NCBI GenBank assembly: GCA_002169365.1
Contig: NHLE01000007.1
Coordinates: 1-7,590, forward strand
Direction: 5' to 3'
DNA: 7,590 bases
Origin: Pelagibacteraceae bacterium TMED259
Lineage (GTDB): Bacteria; Pseudomonadota; Alphaproteobacteria; HIMB59
The position numbers and the translations under genes were made by a program. Every line of letters starts with the position of its first letter. Position 1 is the stretch's first letter. Positions 1-5,959 of this stretch are shown in pieces. A model generated the notes under the pieces. That model was not told the origin of the DNA. It saw only the letters and a program-made list of their open reading frames with translations, and did no database searches.

Positions 1-6
1 AATTCA

Positions 7-98
7 TAGAAGAGTGGATATCAAAAAAATTTCTATCCTCCTAGTTAGAACATTTTCTCAGCTAAAACCCTCCTAGTTTATAACTGACCACTCTTCTA
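7..98 (+). ncRNA. Candidate structured RNA or 5' leader with twin CCUCC-loop hairpins
   Basis: Bases 7-17 (TAGAAGAGTGG) pair perfectly with 88-98 to form an 11-bp closing stem. Inside lie two hairpins. The first pairs 31-35 (TTCTA) with 46-50 (TAGAA) around a 10-base loop. The second pairs 58-61 with 84-87 and 63-66 with 77-80, with small bulges, around another 10-base loop. Both loops contain CCUCCUAG, and the second hairpin abuts the closing stem, so the two could stack. The result is a three-way junction ending 14 bases before the start codon of the following gene. It may be a cis-acting leader or a separate small RNA. I see no U-run directly after the closing stem, so no intrinsic terminator supports a free sRNA on this strand. 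Read on the minus strand the loops would present AGGAGG, a GGA-type loop such as CsrA/RsmA proteins bind. I recognise no known riboswitch family. The pairing is seen; the function is inferred. Confidence 0.4.
7..98. repeat. 11-bp perfect inverted repeat (arms 7-17 and 88-98)
   Basis: The left arm TAGAAGAGTGG and right arm CCACTCTTCTA are exact reverse complements separated by 70 bases. The arms are richer in G+C than the surrounding DNA. No matching target-site duplication flanks the arms, so a miniature transposon is not favoured over an RNA closing stem. Confidence 0.8.
37..78. repeat. 10-base direct repeat CCTCCTAGTT (37-46 and 69-78)
   Basis: Two exact copies of CCTCCTAGTT lie 22 bases apart, each mostly within the loop of one of the two internal hairpins. 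CCTCC equals the anti-Shine-Dalgarno core of 16S rRNA. CTAG is self-complementary, so the two loops could also pair with each other or with a second molecule. A degenerate third echo (AAACCCTTATG, 98-108) precedes the first gene. Confidence 0.75.
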
Positions 99-112
99 AA
101 CCCTTATGAGAT

Positions 113-526
113 ATGAATAATTTTTCTACACTTTATCCTGCACTTTTATTTCCTGCTATACCTTTAATGATGATTTCATTTGGTAATAGATACACTTCAC
201 TTGCAGCTTTAATTAGAAAGATTCATGATTTAATAGTGGTGAATCATCTCTCTAAAAAAAATGCAAAACACTACCTAGATCAAATTAAGGTATTAACTCA
301 GCGCTTAGCATTAGTTCGAGCTAGTCAAACTTTATCTGGGGTAAGTTTTATTTTAAATTTACTCAGTATTTATTGCTCTTACATAGAAAATTATGAAATT
401 GCTTTGAATTTCTTTGGTTTTGGTGTGCTAGTTTTTGCCTTAGCCATTTTAACCTTTATTTATGAAATACAACTTTCAACCAAAGCTTTAAGTAAACATT
501 TAGAAGATTTAAAAGATCTTTCATAA
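113..526 (+). CDS. DUF2721-like small membrane protein
   Basis: A 137-residue protein of unknown function that resembles the DUF2721 family as I remember it: a short N-terminal membrane segment followed by an NR motif (here FPAIPLMMISFGNRY, 13-27), a charged helical cytoplasmic stretch, then two C-terminal membrane helices. Hydrophobic segments lie at about residues 6-23, 73-92 and 97-117. Residues 32-70 are amphipathic with many Lys, Arg and Gln, and may form a coiled coil. The start is nearly forced, because an in-frame TGA lies at 107-109. There is no real Shine-Dalgarno, only GAG two bases before the ATG. The structured element at 7-98 ends just upstream and may form its 5' UTR. The ABC permease gene follows after 46 bases on the same strand, so the two may be co-transcribed. 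The family assignment rests on length, topology and the N-terminal motif. Confidence 0.72.
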   Translation: MNNFSTLYPALLFPAIPLMMISFGNRYTSLAALIRKIHDLIVVNHLSKKNAKHYLDQIKVLTQRLALVRASQTLSGVSFILNLLSIYCSYIENYEIALNFFGFGVLVFALAILTFIYEIQLSTKALSKHLEDLKDLS

Positions 527-572
527 TTGCTGGTTTTAAATATTAGTTAAGCTATCCTTATACGTATTAATT

Positions 573-1313
573 ATGAAAATTTTAATATTTTTTCTTTTAT
601 CTTTATCTATATCAGGTTGTAGTGGTAATTATAATTTTGCCTGGTTTGCTATCAATCCTTTCCACTCCCAAGGATCATCTAATATTGAATTCTTAATAGG
701 AGGTCTCTTAACTACGATATCAGTATCATTAGTGAGCCTAGTTTTAGCAGCAGTACTCGGTCTAATTGTTACATTACCAAATCTTAGCTCTAGAAAATCT
801 CTCAGATATTTAAATATCACTTATGTTGAAATATTTCGTGCAATTCCTGTCTTGGTACTATTATTGTGGATTTATTACGGACTCCCATCAATTTTTGGAG
901 GAAGTCTATCTTTCAATCCTTTTGTTGCTGGTGTAATTACTCTAGTTCTTCATGAATCTGCATTTATTTCTGAAATATATCGCTCAGGAATACAAGCAAT
1001 CAAAAAAGGTCAGATTGAAGCCGCTAAATCATTGGGACTGAATGAAACTCTTGTATTTATTAAAATTGTTCTTCCTCAAGCAGTAAGAATAATTACGCCA
1101 GCCCTTTTAAATCAGGGTATTTACATTTTAAAAATGAGCTCGCTCATATCAGTCATTGGTTTAGGAGATTTAACGAGAAGGGCTAATGAATTAATCGTTA
1201 CAACTTACCGCCCGTTAGAGATTTATTCATTTTTAGTTTTAGAATATTTAATTTTAGTTATATTCGCCTCTTATCTAGTAAGAAGAATTGAAAAAAAATT
1301 TCAAATTAAGTAG
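573..1313 (+). CDS. Polar amino-acid ABC transporter permease (HisM/GlnP type) with lipobox-like N-terminus
   Basis: This 246-residue protein is an inner-membrane permease of the His/Glu/Gln/Arg/opine ABC importer family, forming the channel through which a binding protein delivers a polar amino acid. The EAA loop that contacts the ATPase is clear: EAAKSLGLNETLVFIKIVLPQA with Glu149 and Gly155. Other family hallmarks are YVEIFRAIPVLVLLLWIYYGLP (84-105) and the SLISVIGLGDL segment (190-200). Membrane spans lie near 42-68, 88-104, 115-132, 180-197 and 216-236. Residues 1-16 look like a lipoprotein signal, with hydrophobic core then ISGC (Cys16), which is unusual for a permease. About 20 polar residues then precede the first conventional span. 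No ATPase or solute-binding gene is next to it here; they may lie left of the window. Its last 8 bases overlap the end of the convergent MATE gene. Substrate cannot be told. No Shine-Dalgarno is seen; an in-frame TAA lies upstream at 537-539. Confidence 0.9.
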   Translation: MKILIFFLLSLSISGCSGNYNFAWFAINPFHSQGSSNIEFLIGGLLTTISVSLVSLVLAAVLGLIVTLPNLSSRKSLRYLNITYVEIFRAIPVLVLLLWIYYGLPSIFGGSLSFNPFVAGVITLVLHESAFISEIYRSGIQAIKKGQIEAAKSLGLNETLVFIKIVLPQAVRIITPALLNQGIYILKMSSLISVIGLGDLTRRANELIVTTYRPLEIYSFLVLEYLILVIFASYLVRRIEKKFQIK

Positions 1314-2664
1314 ATGTTACAGTTTTGAGAGATGAACTTTCTTTTTTTATTAAATATCTCATATGAAAGAAAATTAGAAAAGCAGCTATAACATTACTAC
1401 AAAGTATAGCCCACCAAATTCCATTTAATCCTAAGCCTAGAGTTTGAGAAAAAAAATAGAAAGTAAATGGTGGTATAATAGCCAATCTCAAAAGAGTATA
1501 AAAAGCATTAATACTAGGTTTTTTCATACCGGATAAAACTGAGCCGCTTTGGTGGATAACTTGATAGATAAAAGTAAGAAAAGCAGCCATAAATAAATAG
1601 CTGCCTGCTATTTTTATCACGTCAGTATCTCTTGTGAATAAAAATGCCATTTGCTCGCCTGCAAGAAACAAAATTGCAGATCCAAAAACCATCAGAAATA
1701 ATGCTAACTTTAAGGATGTAGTAAATGCCTCATATATCCTATCAAAATTTTTAGCTCCATAGTTTTGACCTGTCATGCTTAACATGGCTGTGTTGAGGCC
1801 AATTGCTGGAAGGAGGATGATTTGTTCAATTCTTAATGCGATACCATACCCTGCACTAGCATTAGCGCCATAACCAGTAACATATTTTTGTATAATAAAA
1901 AATCCTACGCCAATAAGTAACATATTCATGCTAGAGGGGAGCGCTTGTTTAAAAATATCTATAGTAATTTTTGTTTTTAGCTTGCAGTAACTCAATTGAA
2001 ATTTTTTAGATAAAGGATTTTTTAAAACAAAATATCCTAAATAAATAACGTTAAAAATCTGACACAGTATTGTTGCTATCGCAATACCCATAGTTCCTAG
2101 AGCGGGGAAGGGACCTAAACCTAAAGATAGAATAGGATTAAAAATCAAATTTATAATAAAGCCAATTATAAGTGCATTCCTATTTTTTTTTGTATCTCCT
2201 TGAGCATATAAGAAAGAGTTAATGACATTTGCAAAAATAAAAAAAGGTGCCCCAAAGGCTAAAGTCTGCATATAGCGAAGACCATTCTCTAAAAATAATC
2301 CACTTGCTCCAAAAAAGATAAAGACAGGCTCTGAAACTATATAGGTGATATAACCAACTAGCACAGACAAAACTAGCGAAATAGTTAGTGATTGGACGTA
2401 AGTGTAAATAGCATCTTCTTCTTTCTTAGCGCCGAGAAGATTAGAGACTAGTGCGGTTGTTCCTTGGCCAAAACCTACTGCAAATGCTAGTAAGATGAAG
2501 TAAACAGGAAAAGAGATAGCTAAGCCCGCGAGAGCCTCTGTACTGATTAACCCAGCATAAAATGTATCAACAACATTATATAATGTATAAAAAAGCATCC
2601 CAATACCAGCAGGCACAGCCATGCTGATTAATTGTTTTTTAATATTGCCTTGTGTGAGATCCAT
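1306..2664 (-). CDS. MATE-family multidrug/Na+ (or H+) antiporter
   Basis: A 452-residue protein of the MATE (multidrug and toxic compound extrusion) family, which exports organic cations or other small molecules using a sodium or proton gradient. It has about 12 hydrophobic segments in two related halves. N-half hallmarks are AVPAGIGMLFYTLYNVVDTFYAG (16-38, Asp33) and GQGTTALVSNLLGAKK (66-81). The C-half has the equivalent GYGIALRIEQIILLPAIGLNTA and the GQNYGAKN motif near 296-303, matching the GA(K/R) loop of the first half. Length is normal for the family (about 440-470). It is the last gene of the heme operon and starts only 3 bases after the hemJ stop, so it is almost certainly translated from the same message. 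Export of a porphyrin or heme is a tempting but unproven reading; MATE substrates cannot be read from sequence. No Shine-Dalgarno precedes the ATG. The stop codon falls inside the 3' end of the convergent permease gene. Confidence 0.93.
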   Translation of the reverse strand: MDLTQGNIKKQLISMAVPAGIGMLFYTLYNVVDTFYAGLISTEALAGLAISFPVYFILLAFAVGFGQGTTALVSNLLGAKKEEDAIYTYVQSLTISLVLSVLVGYITYIVSEPVFIFFGASGLFLENGLRYMQTLAFGAPFFIFANVINSFLYAQGDTKKNRNALIIGFIINLIFNPILSLGLGPFPALGTMGIAIATILCQIFNVIYLGYFVLKNPLSKKFQLSYCKLKTKITIDIFKQALPSSMNMLLIGVGFFIIQKYVTGYGANASAGYGIALRIEQIILLPAIGLNTAMLSMTGQNYGAKNFDRIYEAFTTSLKLALFLMVFGSAILFLAGEQMAFLFTRDTDVIKIAGSYLFMAAFLTFIYQVIHQSGSVLSGMKKPSINAFYTLLRLAIIPPFTFYFFSQTLGLGLNGIWWAILCSNVIAAFLIFFHMRYLIKKESSSLKTVTST

Positions 2665-2667
2665 AAG

Positions 2668-3087
2668 TTAAAAAGGTTTAACAACTACAAGTATAACAAT
2701 AAGTATTAAAAGGATAGTAGGAACTTCATTAATTAATCGGAGATATTTAGAGCTATAGTCCCTATAGTTGTGCTCTAAATTCTTCCTAATTTTTGCTAAG
2801 TACATGTGAAAACCAGACAAAATGATGACTAAAATAATTTTTAAAACTAACCATCCAGCAAATCCAACATAATGAACAAGACCCAATCCAAACAACCAAG
2901 TAAGTATCATTGCAGGATTCATAATTAAACGAAGCAACTTATATTCCATTTTTTGAAAAACATCATTCATCTCTCTATTGGTATTATTTTCAACGTGATA
3001 AACAAATAATCGAGGGAGATAAAAAAGACCAGCAAACCATGAAACAAATGAAATGATATGCAATATCTTTAAAATTTCATACATCAT
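2668..3087 (-). CDS. hemJ: Protoporphyrinogen IX oxidase HemJ
   Basis: A 139-residue integral membrane protein of the HemJ (UPF0093) family, which oxidises protoporphyrinogen IX to protoporphyrin IX, the penultimate heme step, probably linked to the respiratory chain. Four hydrophobic helices lie near 5-24, 55-73, 78-97 and 121-137. Family hallmarks are ILHIISFVSWFAGLFYLPRL (His10), MEYKLLRLIMNPAM (47-60) and WLVLKIILVII with Lys83; a conserved His and Lys of this kind are reported as essential in the family. Length is typical (about 140-150). The gene starts at the base after the hemF stop (TAAATGATG), so either of two consecutive ATG codons, 3087 or 3084, may be used. Placement directly after hemF, which supplies its substrate, supports the assignment over a generic CopD-like protein. 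The MATE gene follows after 3 bases. Confidence 0.93.
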   Translation of the reverse strand: MMYEILKILHIISFVSWFAGLFYLPRLFVYHVENNTNREMNDVFQKMEYKLLRLIMNPAMILTWLFGLGLVHYVGFAGWLVLKIILVIILSGFHMYLAKIRKNLEHNYRDYSSKYLRLINEVPTILLILIVILVVVKPF

Positions 3088-3906
3088 TTACGACCATTTT
3101 GCTTCAGGTGGCATCGACATGAGAATAGCATCAATATTACCACCTGTTTTAAGACCAAATAAGGTTCCTCGATCATACAAGAGGTTAAACTCAACATACC
3201 GAGATCTCTTTATGGAAAGGGCTTTTAAATCATTATCATCAAAATTAAGACTTTTTTTTCTATTAACATTATCAATTATAAAGTTAATAAAAAATTGTCC
3301 TGTATCTTTAATAAAAGATAAATCTTTTTCAAAATTATCACTGATATAATCAAAAAATATTCCCCCAATACCCCTAGGTTCTTTTCGATGCTTTAAATAA
3401 AAATATTCATCACACTGTTTCTTAAATCGATCATAATAATCTTGATGATGTTGATCGCATGTCCTTTTAAGCCCCTGGTGAAAATTATCTGTTTCTTCGA
3501 TTTCAGGAATAGCCGGTGTTAAATCACAACCCCCACCAAACCATTGTTTTCCTTTAGTTGTGATGTATCGAGTATTAAAATGAGCTGCTGCAATTTTAGG
3601 ATTTTTCATATGAGCAACAACTGATATTCCACTCGCCCAAAAACTAGGATCTTTTTCTGTCCCAGGCATACTGCCTCTAAATTCTTCACTAAATTCGCCA
3701 TGTACAGTGGATATATTTACCCCAACTTTTTCAAATATTTCACCCTTGAGAATTGACATTTTTCCTCCACCTCCGCCAGGTCTTTGCCATTCTTTTTCTT
3801 CGAAAGTTGATCCTTCTACTTTTTGAATTGATCCAACCATTTGATTCCGCAGTTCTCGAAACCAATTTTCAGCCTGAATTTGTTGATTATCTATCTGACT
3901 TGTCAT
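3088..3906 (-). CDS. hemF: Oxygen-dependent coproporphyrinogen III oxidase HemF
   Basis: HemF oxidatively decarboxylates two propionates of coproporphyrinogen III to give protoporphyrinogen IX, using O2. From the ATG at 3906 it has 272 residues. Motifs in order are RPGGGGGKMS (about 42-51), GVNISTVHGEF, AHMKNPKIAAAHFNTRY with His99 and His109, FGGGCDLTP (123-131), His143, FYLKHRKEPRGIGGIFFD (His173) and VEFNLLYDRGTLFGLKTGG (238-256). These histidines match the spacing of those needed in the E. coli enzyme. The protein ends right after SMPPEAKW, about 20 residues short of the E. coli C-terminus; I recall the same ending in Rickettsia-like HemF, so this is a subtype and not truncation. The ATG at 3906 overlaps the hemH stop as ATGA. 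An ATG two codons upstream (3912) is possible and adds Met-Gly. GGATGGG just upstream is a weak ribosome-binding candidate. hemJ follows with no gap. Confidence 0.95.
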   Translation of the reverse strand: MTSQIDNQQIQAENWFRELRNQMVGSIQKVEGSTFEEKEWQRPGGGGGKMSILKGEIFEKVGVNISTVHGEFSEEFRGSMPGTEKDPSFWASGISVVAHMKNPKIAAAHFNTRYITTKGKQWFGGGCDLTPAIPEIEETDNFHQGLKRTCDQHHQDYYDRFKKQCDEYFYLKHRKEPRGIGGIFFDYISDNFEKDLSFIKDTGQFFINFIIDNVNRKKSLNFDDNDLKALSIKRSRYVEFNLLYDRGTLFGLKTGGNIDAILMSMPPEAKWS

Positions 3907-4925
3907 ACCCATCCATGTAATTCATTTTCTAATAATGAGGTAAGAAGGAGTATATGATCATCTCGATCATTAAGACAGGGGATATATCCAAATTTTTTAC
4001 CCCCATTTTCCATAAAAATTTCTCTATTTTCTTCATTTAATTCTTCAATTGTCTCAAGGCAATCAGAAGAAAAAGCTGGACTGATGACATGTATATTTTC
4101 AATTCCATCCTTTGCTAATTTTTCAATAGTTTTATCTGTATAGGGTTGTAGCCACTCTGCAGGACCAAACCGAGATTGAAAAGTTGTCATATAACTATCC
4201 TCAGGTAAGTTCATGGACTCGGCTACTAGCCTAGTTGTTTTTCTACAGAAGCAATGATAAGGATCGCCTTTATCAAGATATTTTTTGGGAATGCCATGAT
4301 AACTAAACAGTAGTTTTTTTGGCTTTTCGTTTTTACTCCAAAACTCTTCAATACTGTTTTTTAATGCTTCGATGTAAAGTGGCTGATCAAAGTAACTACC
4401 TATGAATCTTAAAGAAGGTACCCATCTCCATTGTTGTAACTCCATGCTGACTGCATCAAAAGTGGAACCAGTAGTTGCAGCGCAATATTGTGGATACAAA
4501 GGCAATACTATTATGCGATCACAGTTTTGATTTCTTAAATTATTCAAACCCTTTGCAATACTTGGATTGCCATATCTCATTCCAATATCAAAAACAAGAT
4601 TAGGGTATTTTTTTTCTAATATATCTTTGATGAGATTTTTTTGTTTTTTGGTATAAAGCAACAAAGGTGAACCATCATCTGTCCAAACAGATTGATAGGC
4701 CTTAGCGGATTTAGCAGGTCTTGTACGAAGAACAATGCCATTTAAAATTAACCACCAAATAGCTTTCGGCGTTTCAATGACTCTTCCATCGCTTAAAAAT
4801 TGTTTAAGATATGTTTTCAGAGAAGGGGCAGTAGGTTCGTTGGGTGTACCTAGGTTTGTGAGGAGTATTCCAGTTTTTAATCCAGAGCCATGAATGTAAA
4901 GCTCATTACCTTTAAATTTTGTCAT
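3903..4925 (-). CDS. hemH: Ferrochelatase HemH
   Basis: Ferrochelatase inserts Fe2+ into protoporphyrin IX, the final step of heme synthesis, at the membrane surface. The protein has 340 residues, slightly longer than the E. coli enzyme because of a 16-residue leader before KTGILLTNLGTP (17-28). Motifs are KQFLSDGRVIETP, VWTDDGSPLLLYT, VLPLYPQYCAATTGS (140-154), FSYHGIPKKYLDKGDPYHC with active-site His210, TFQSRFGPAEWLQPYTD (248-264) and SSDCLETIEEL with conserved Glu291. YIPCLND is near the C-terminus. There is no long Cys-rich C-terminal tail, so no sign of the [2Fe-2S] cluster type. The gene lies 17 bases after hemE and its stop overlaps the hemF ATG (ATGA), implying coupling. No Shine-Dalgarno is visible. 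Its place before hemF does not follow reaction order, but all genes share one message. Confidence 0.96.
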   Translation of the reverse strand: MTKFKGNELYIHGSGLKTGILLTNLGTPNEPTAPSLKTYLKQFLSDGRVIETPKAIWWLILNGIVLRTRPAKSAKAYQSVWTDDGSPLLLYTKKQKNLIKDILEKKYPNLVFDIGMRYGNPSIAKGLNNLRNQNCDRIIVLPLYPQYCAATTGSTFDAVSMELQQWRWVPSLRFIGSYFDQPLYIEALKNSIEEFWSKNEKPKKLLFSYHGIPKKYLDKGDPYHCFCRKTTRLVAESMNLPEDSYMTTFQSRFGPAEWLQPYTDKTIEKLAKDGIENIHVISPAFSSDCLETIEELNEENREIFMENGGKKFGYIPCLNDRDDHILLLTSLLENELHGWV

Positions 4926-4942
4926 TGAAAAATATACGTTTT

Positions 4943-5959
4943 TTAAGTTAATTTAGTTCTTATTTGATCAATAAAAAGGTGAATATTAGCTTCAGGTGTG
5001 ATTTTTTGCACGCCGTGATCTAGACTTGCAATCCAGCCTGAGCGATAAGCTGGAGGGTAGTCAAGACAAAGACTTAAATACTCATTTAAAGAGGACTTAA
5101 AGCTACTTTTGTCATCAATAGTTAGAAGTTCATTGGAAAAATTTCCTTGAAGACTTAATTCAGTATTTGGCAATTCCTCAAATATATTTTGTTGTGTACC
5201 CAAGACAGTTAATTTTAATTCCTCAATTTTTTTTAATTCCTGAAATTTATTTGAAGAAATATTTTTTGTAAAATATCCAATTCTATTAGGGTACTTTTTA
5301 GTAATTGTTTTAATAAATGGAATGCAATATGTAACAAATTCTTCATCTTTTAAATTATTGGCCTCAGTGTCAAAAATCATTAAAAGATCTATGTCATGAC
5401 TGAATTGTATATCTATATTTTTACTTAAAATATTTTCTAATACAGGAAGGGCTAATGAGGTAAGATTATCTGCAATTGGATTATTGCGAATTGCAAAATG
5501 ATAAAGGGTAATAGGCCCTCCAACAAAACCAATTAATGATTTATCTTTACTTAAATTTTGACGAATTAGTCCAAGTGATTCATTTTGAAATTGAATATAA
5601 TCTGTAAAATCATCAAGATTATAATTATTCAACATTTCTTTTGATAGATTGTTTTCGAATATAGGACCAGGTCTAAATGAAAGACTCATACCTAAAAAAT
5701 CAAGAGGAAATAAAATATCACTAAATAGTATAGCTGCATCAAAATCAAAATCTTCTATGGGACCCAGCGTTACTTCACATGCAAGTTCTGGCTGTCTACA
5801 TAATTCCTCAAAGCTATATCTCTGTTTTAAGTTTTGATAATGTTTGTGATAGCGACCGGCTTGCCGCATCATCCAAATAGGAGGTACGTTTTGCTCAATT
5901 CTATTGAGGGCTTGATGAAATTTTTTATTATAAATATTTTGCAATATCTCTAGCTCCAT
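4943..5959 (-). CDS. hemE: Uroporphyrinogen III decarboxylase HemE (divergent)
   Basis: HemE removes the four acetate carboxyls of uroporphyrinogen III to give coproporphyrinogen III. The N-terminal half is well conserved: PPIWMMRQAGRY (26-37; Arg32 and Arg36), ACEVTLGPIEDFDFDAAILF then SDIL with catalytic Asp81. The C-terminal half is divergent: GGPITLYHF (147-155) has Phe where the family has the active-site Tyr; FDTEAN (196-201) replaces FDSWAG; GTQQN replaces the usual GLDW. LQGN (270-273) and a DHG with His315 are kept. At 338 residues it is a little short (E. coli 354). The start is uncertain. The ATG at 5959 overlaps hemB by 32 bases; a TTG at 5944 would match the E. coli N-terminal length and has GGAG 9 bases before it; an ATG at 6010 would add a leader unlike the family. 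hemH follows after 17 bases. Activity is likely but altered kinetics are possible. Confidence 0.92.
   Translation of the reverse strand: MELEILQNIYNKKFHQALNRIEQNVPPIWMMRQAGRYHKHYQNLKQRYSFEELCRQPELACEVTLGPIEDFDFDAAILFSDILFPLDFLGMSLSFRPGPIFENNLSKEMLNNYNLDDFTDYIQFQNESLGLIRQNLSKDKSLIGFVGGPITLYHFAIRNNPIADNLTSLALPVLENILSKNIDIQFSHDIDLLMIFDTEANNLKDEEFVTYCIPFIKTITKKYPNRIGYFTKNISSNKFQELKKIEELKLTVLGTQQNIFEELPNTELSLQGNFSNELLTIDDKSSFKSSLNEYLSLCLDYPPAYRSGWIASLDHGVQKITPEANIHLFIDQIRTKLT

Noticed and set aside
7..98. Hammerhead ribozyme
   Set aside because: A three-way junction is suggested, but neither strand has the CUGANGA and GAAA core in the right places; CTGACCA and CTGAGAA do not fit.
7..98. Miniature transposable element with terminal inverted repeats
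   Set aside because: The arms match but there is no target-site duplication and the internal sequence is organised as two hairpins, so an RNA fold explains it better.
527..572. Promoter between the DUF2721 gene and the permease
   Set aside because: TTGCTG (527-532) and TATCCT (553-558) are 20 bases apart, too far for a sigma-70 promoter, and no better pair is visible. The 8-bp palindrome ATACGTAT (560-567) is too short to call an operator.
629..820. 63-codon minus-strand open frame opposite the ABC permease
   Set aside because: It lies wholly within a clear permease gene on the other strand and shows no conserved motif.
1288..1304. Hairpin TTGAAA-AAAAA-TTTCAA as a terminator for the convergent genes
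   Set aside because: The stem is almost entirely A-T, lies within the permease coding region, and no suitable T-run follows on either strand.
3053..3349. 98-codon plus-strand open frame opposite hemF/hemJ
   Set aside because: It lies antisense to two well-conserved genes, has no recognisable domain or ribosome-binding site, and its composition is what antisense of these genes gives.
3088..3906. hemF as a C-terminally truncated gene
   Set aside because: The stop after SMPPEAKW is about 20 residues earlier than in E. coli, but this ending is normal in some alphaproteobacterial HemF proteins as I recall, and hemJ begins directly at the stop.
5649..5837. 62-codon plus-strand open frame opposite hemE
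   Set aside because: It covers the most conserved part of hemE on the opposite strand; its openness follows from hemE codon use.
4943..5959. hemE as a decaying pseudogene
   Set aside because: Despite changed motifs the frame is intact, the key Arg, Asp and His residues remain, and it is embedded in a tightly coupled operon of intact genes.
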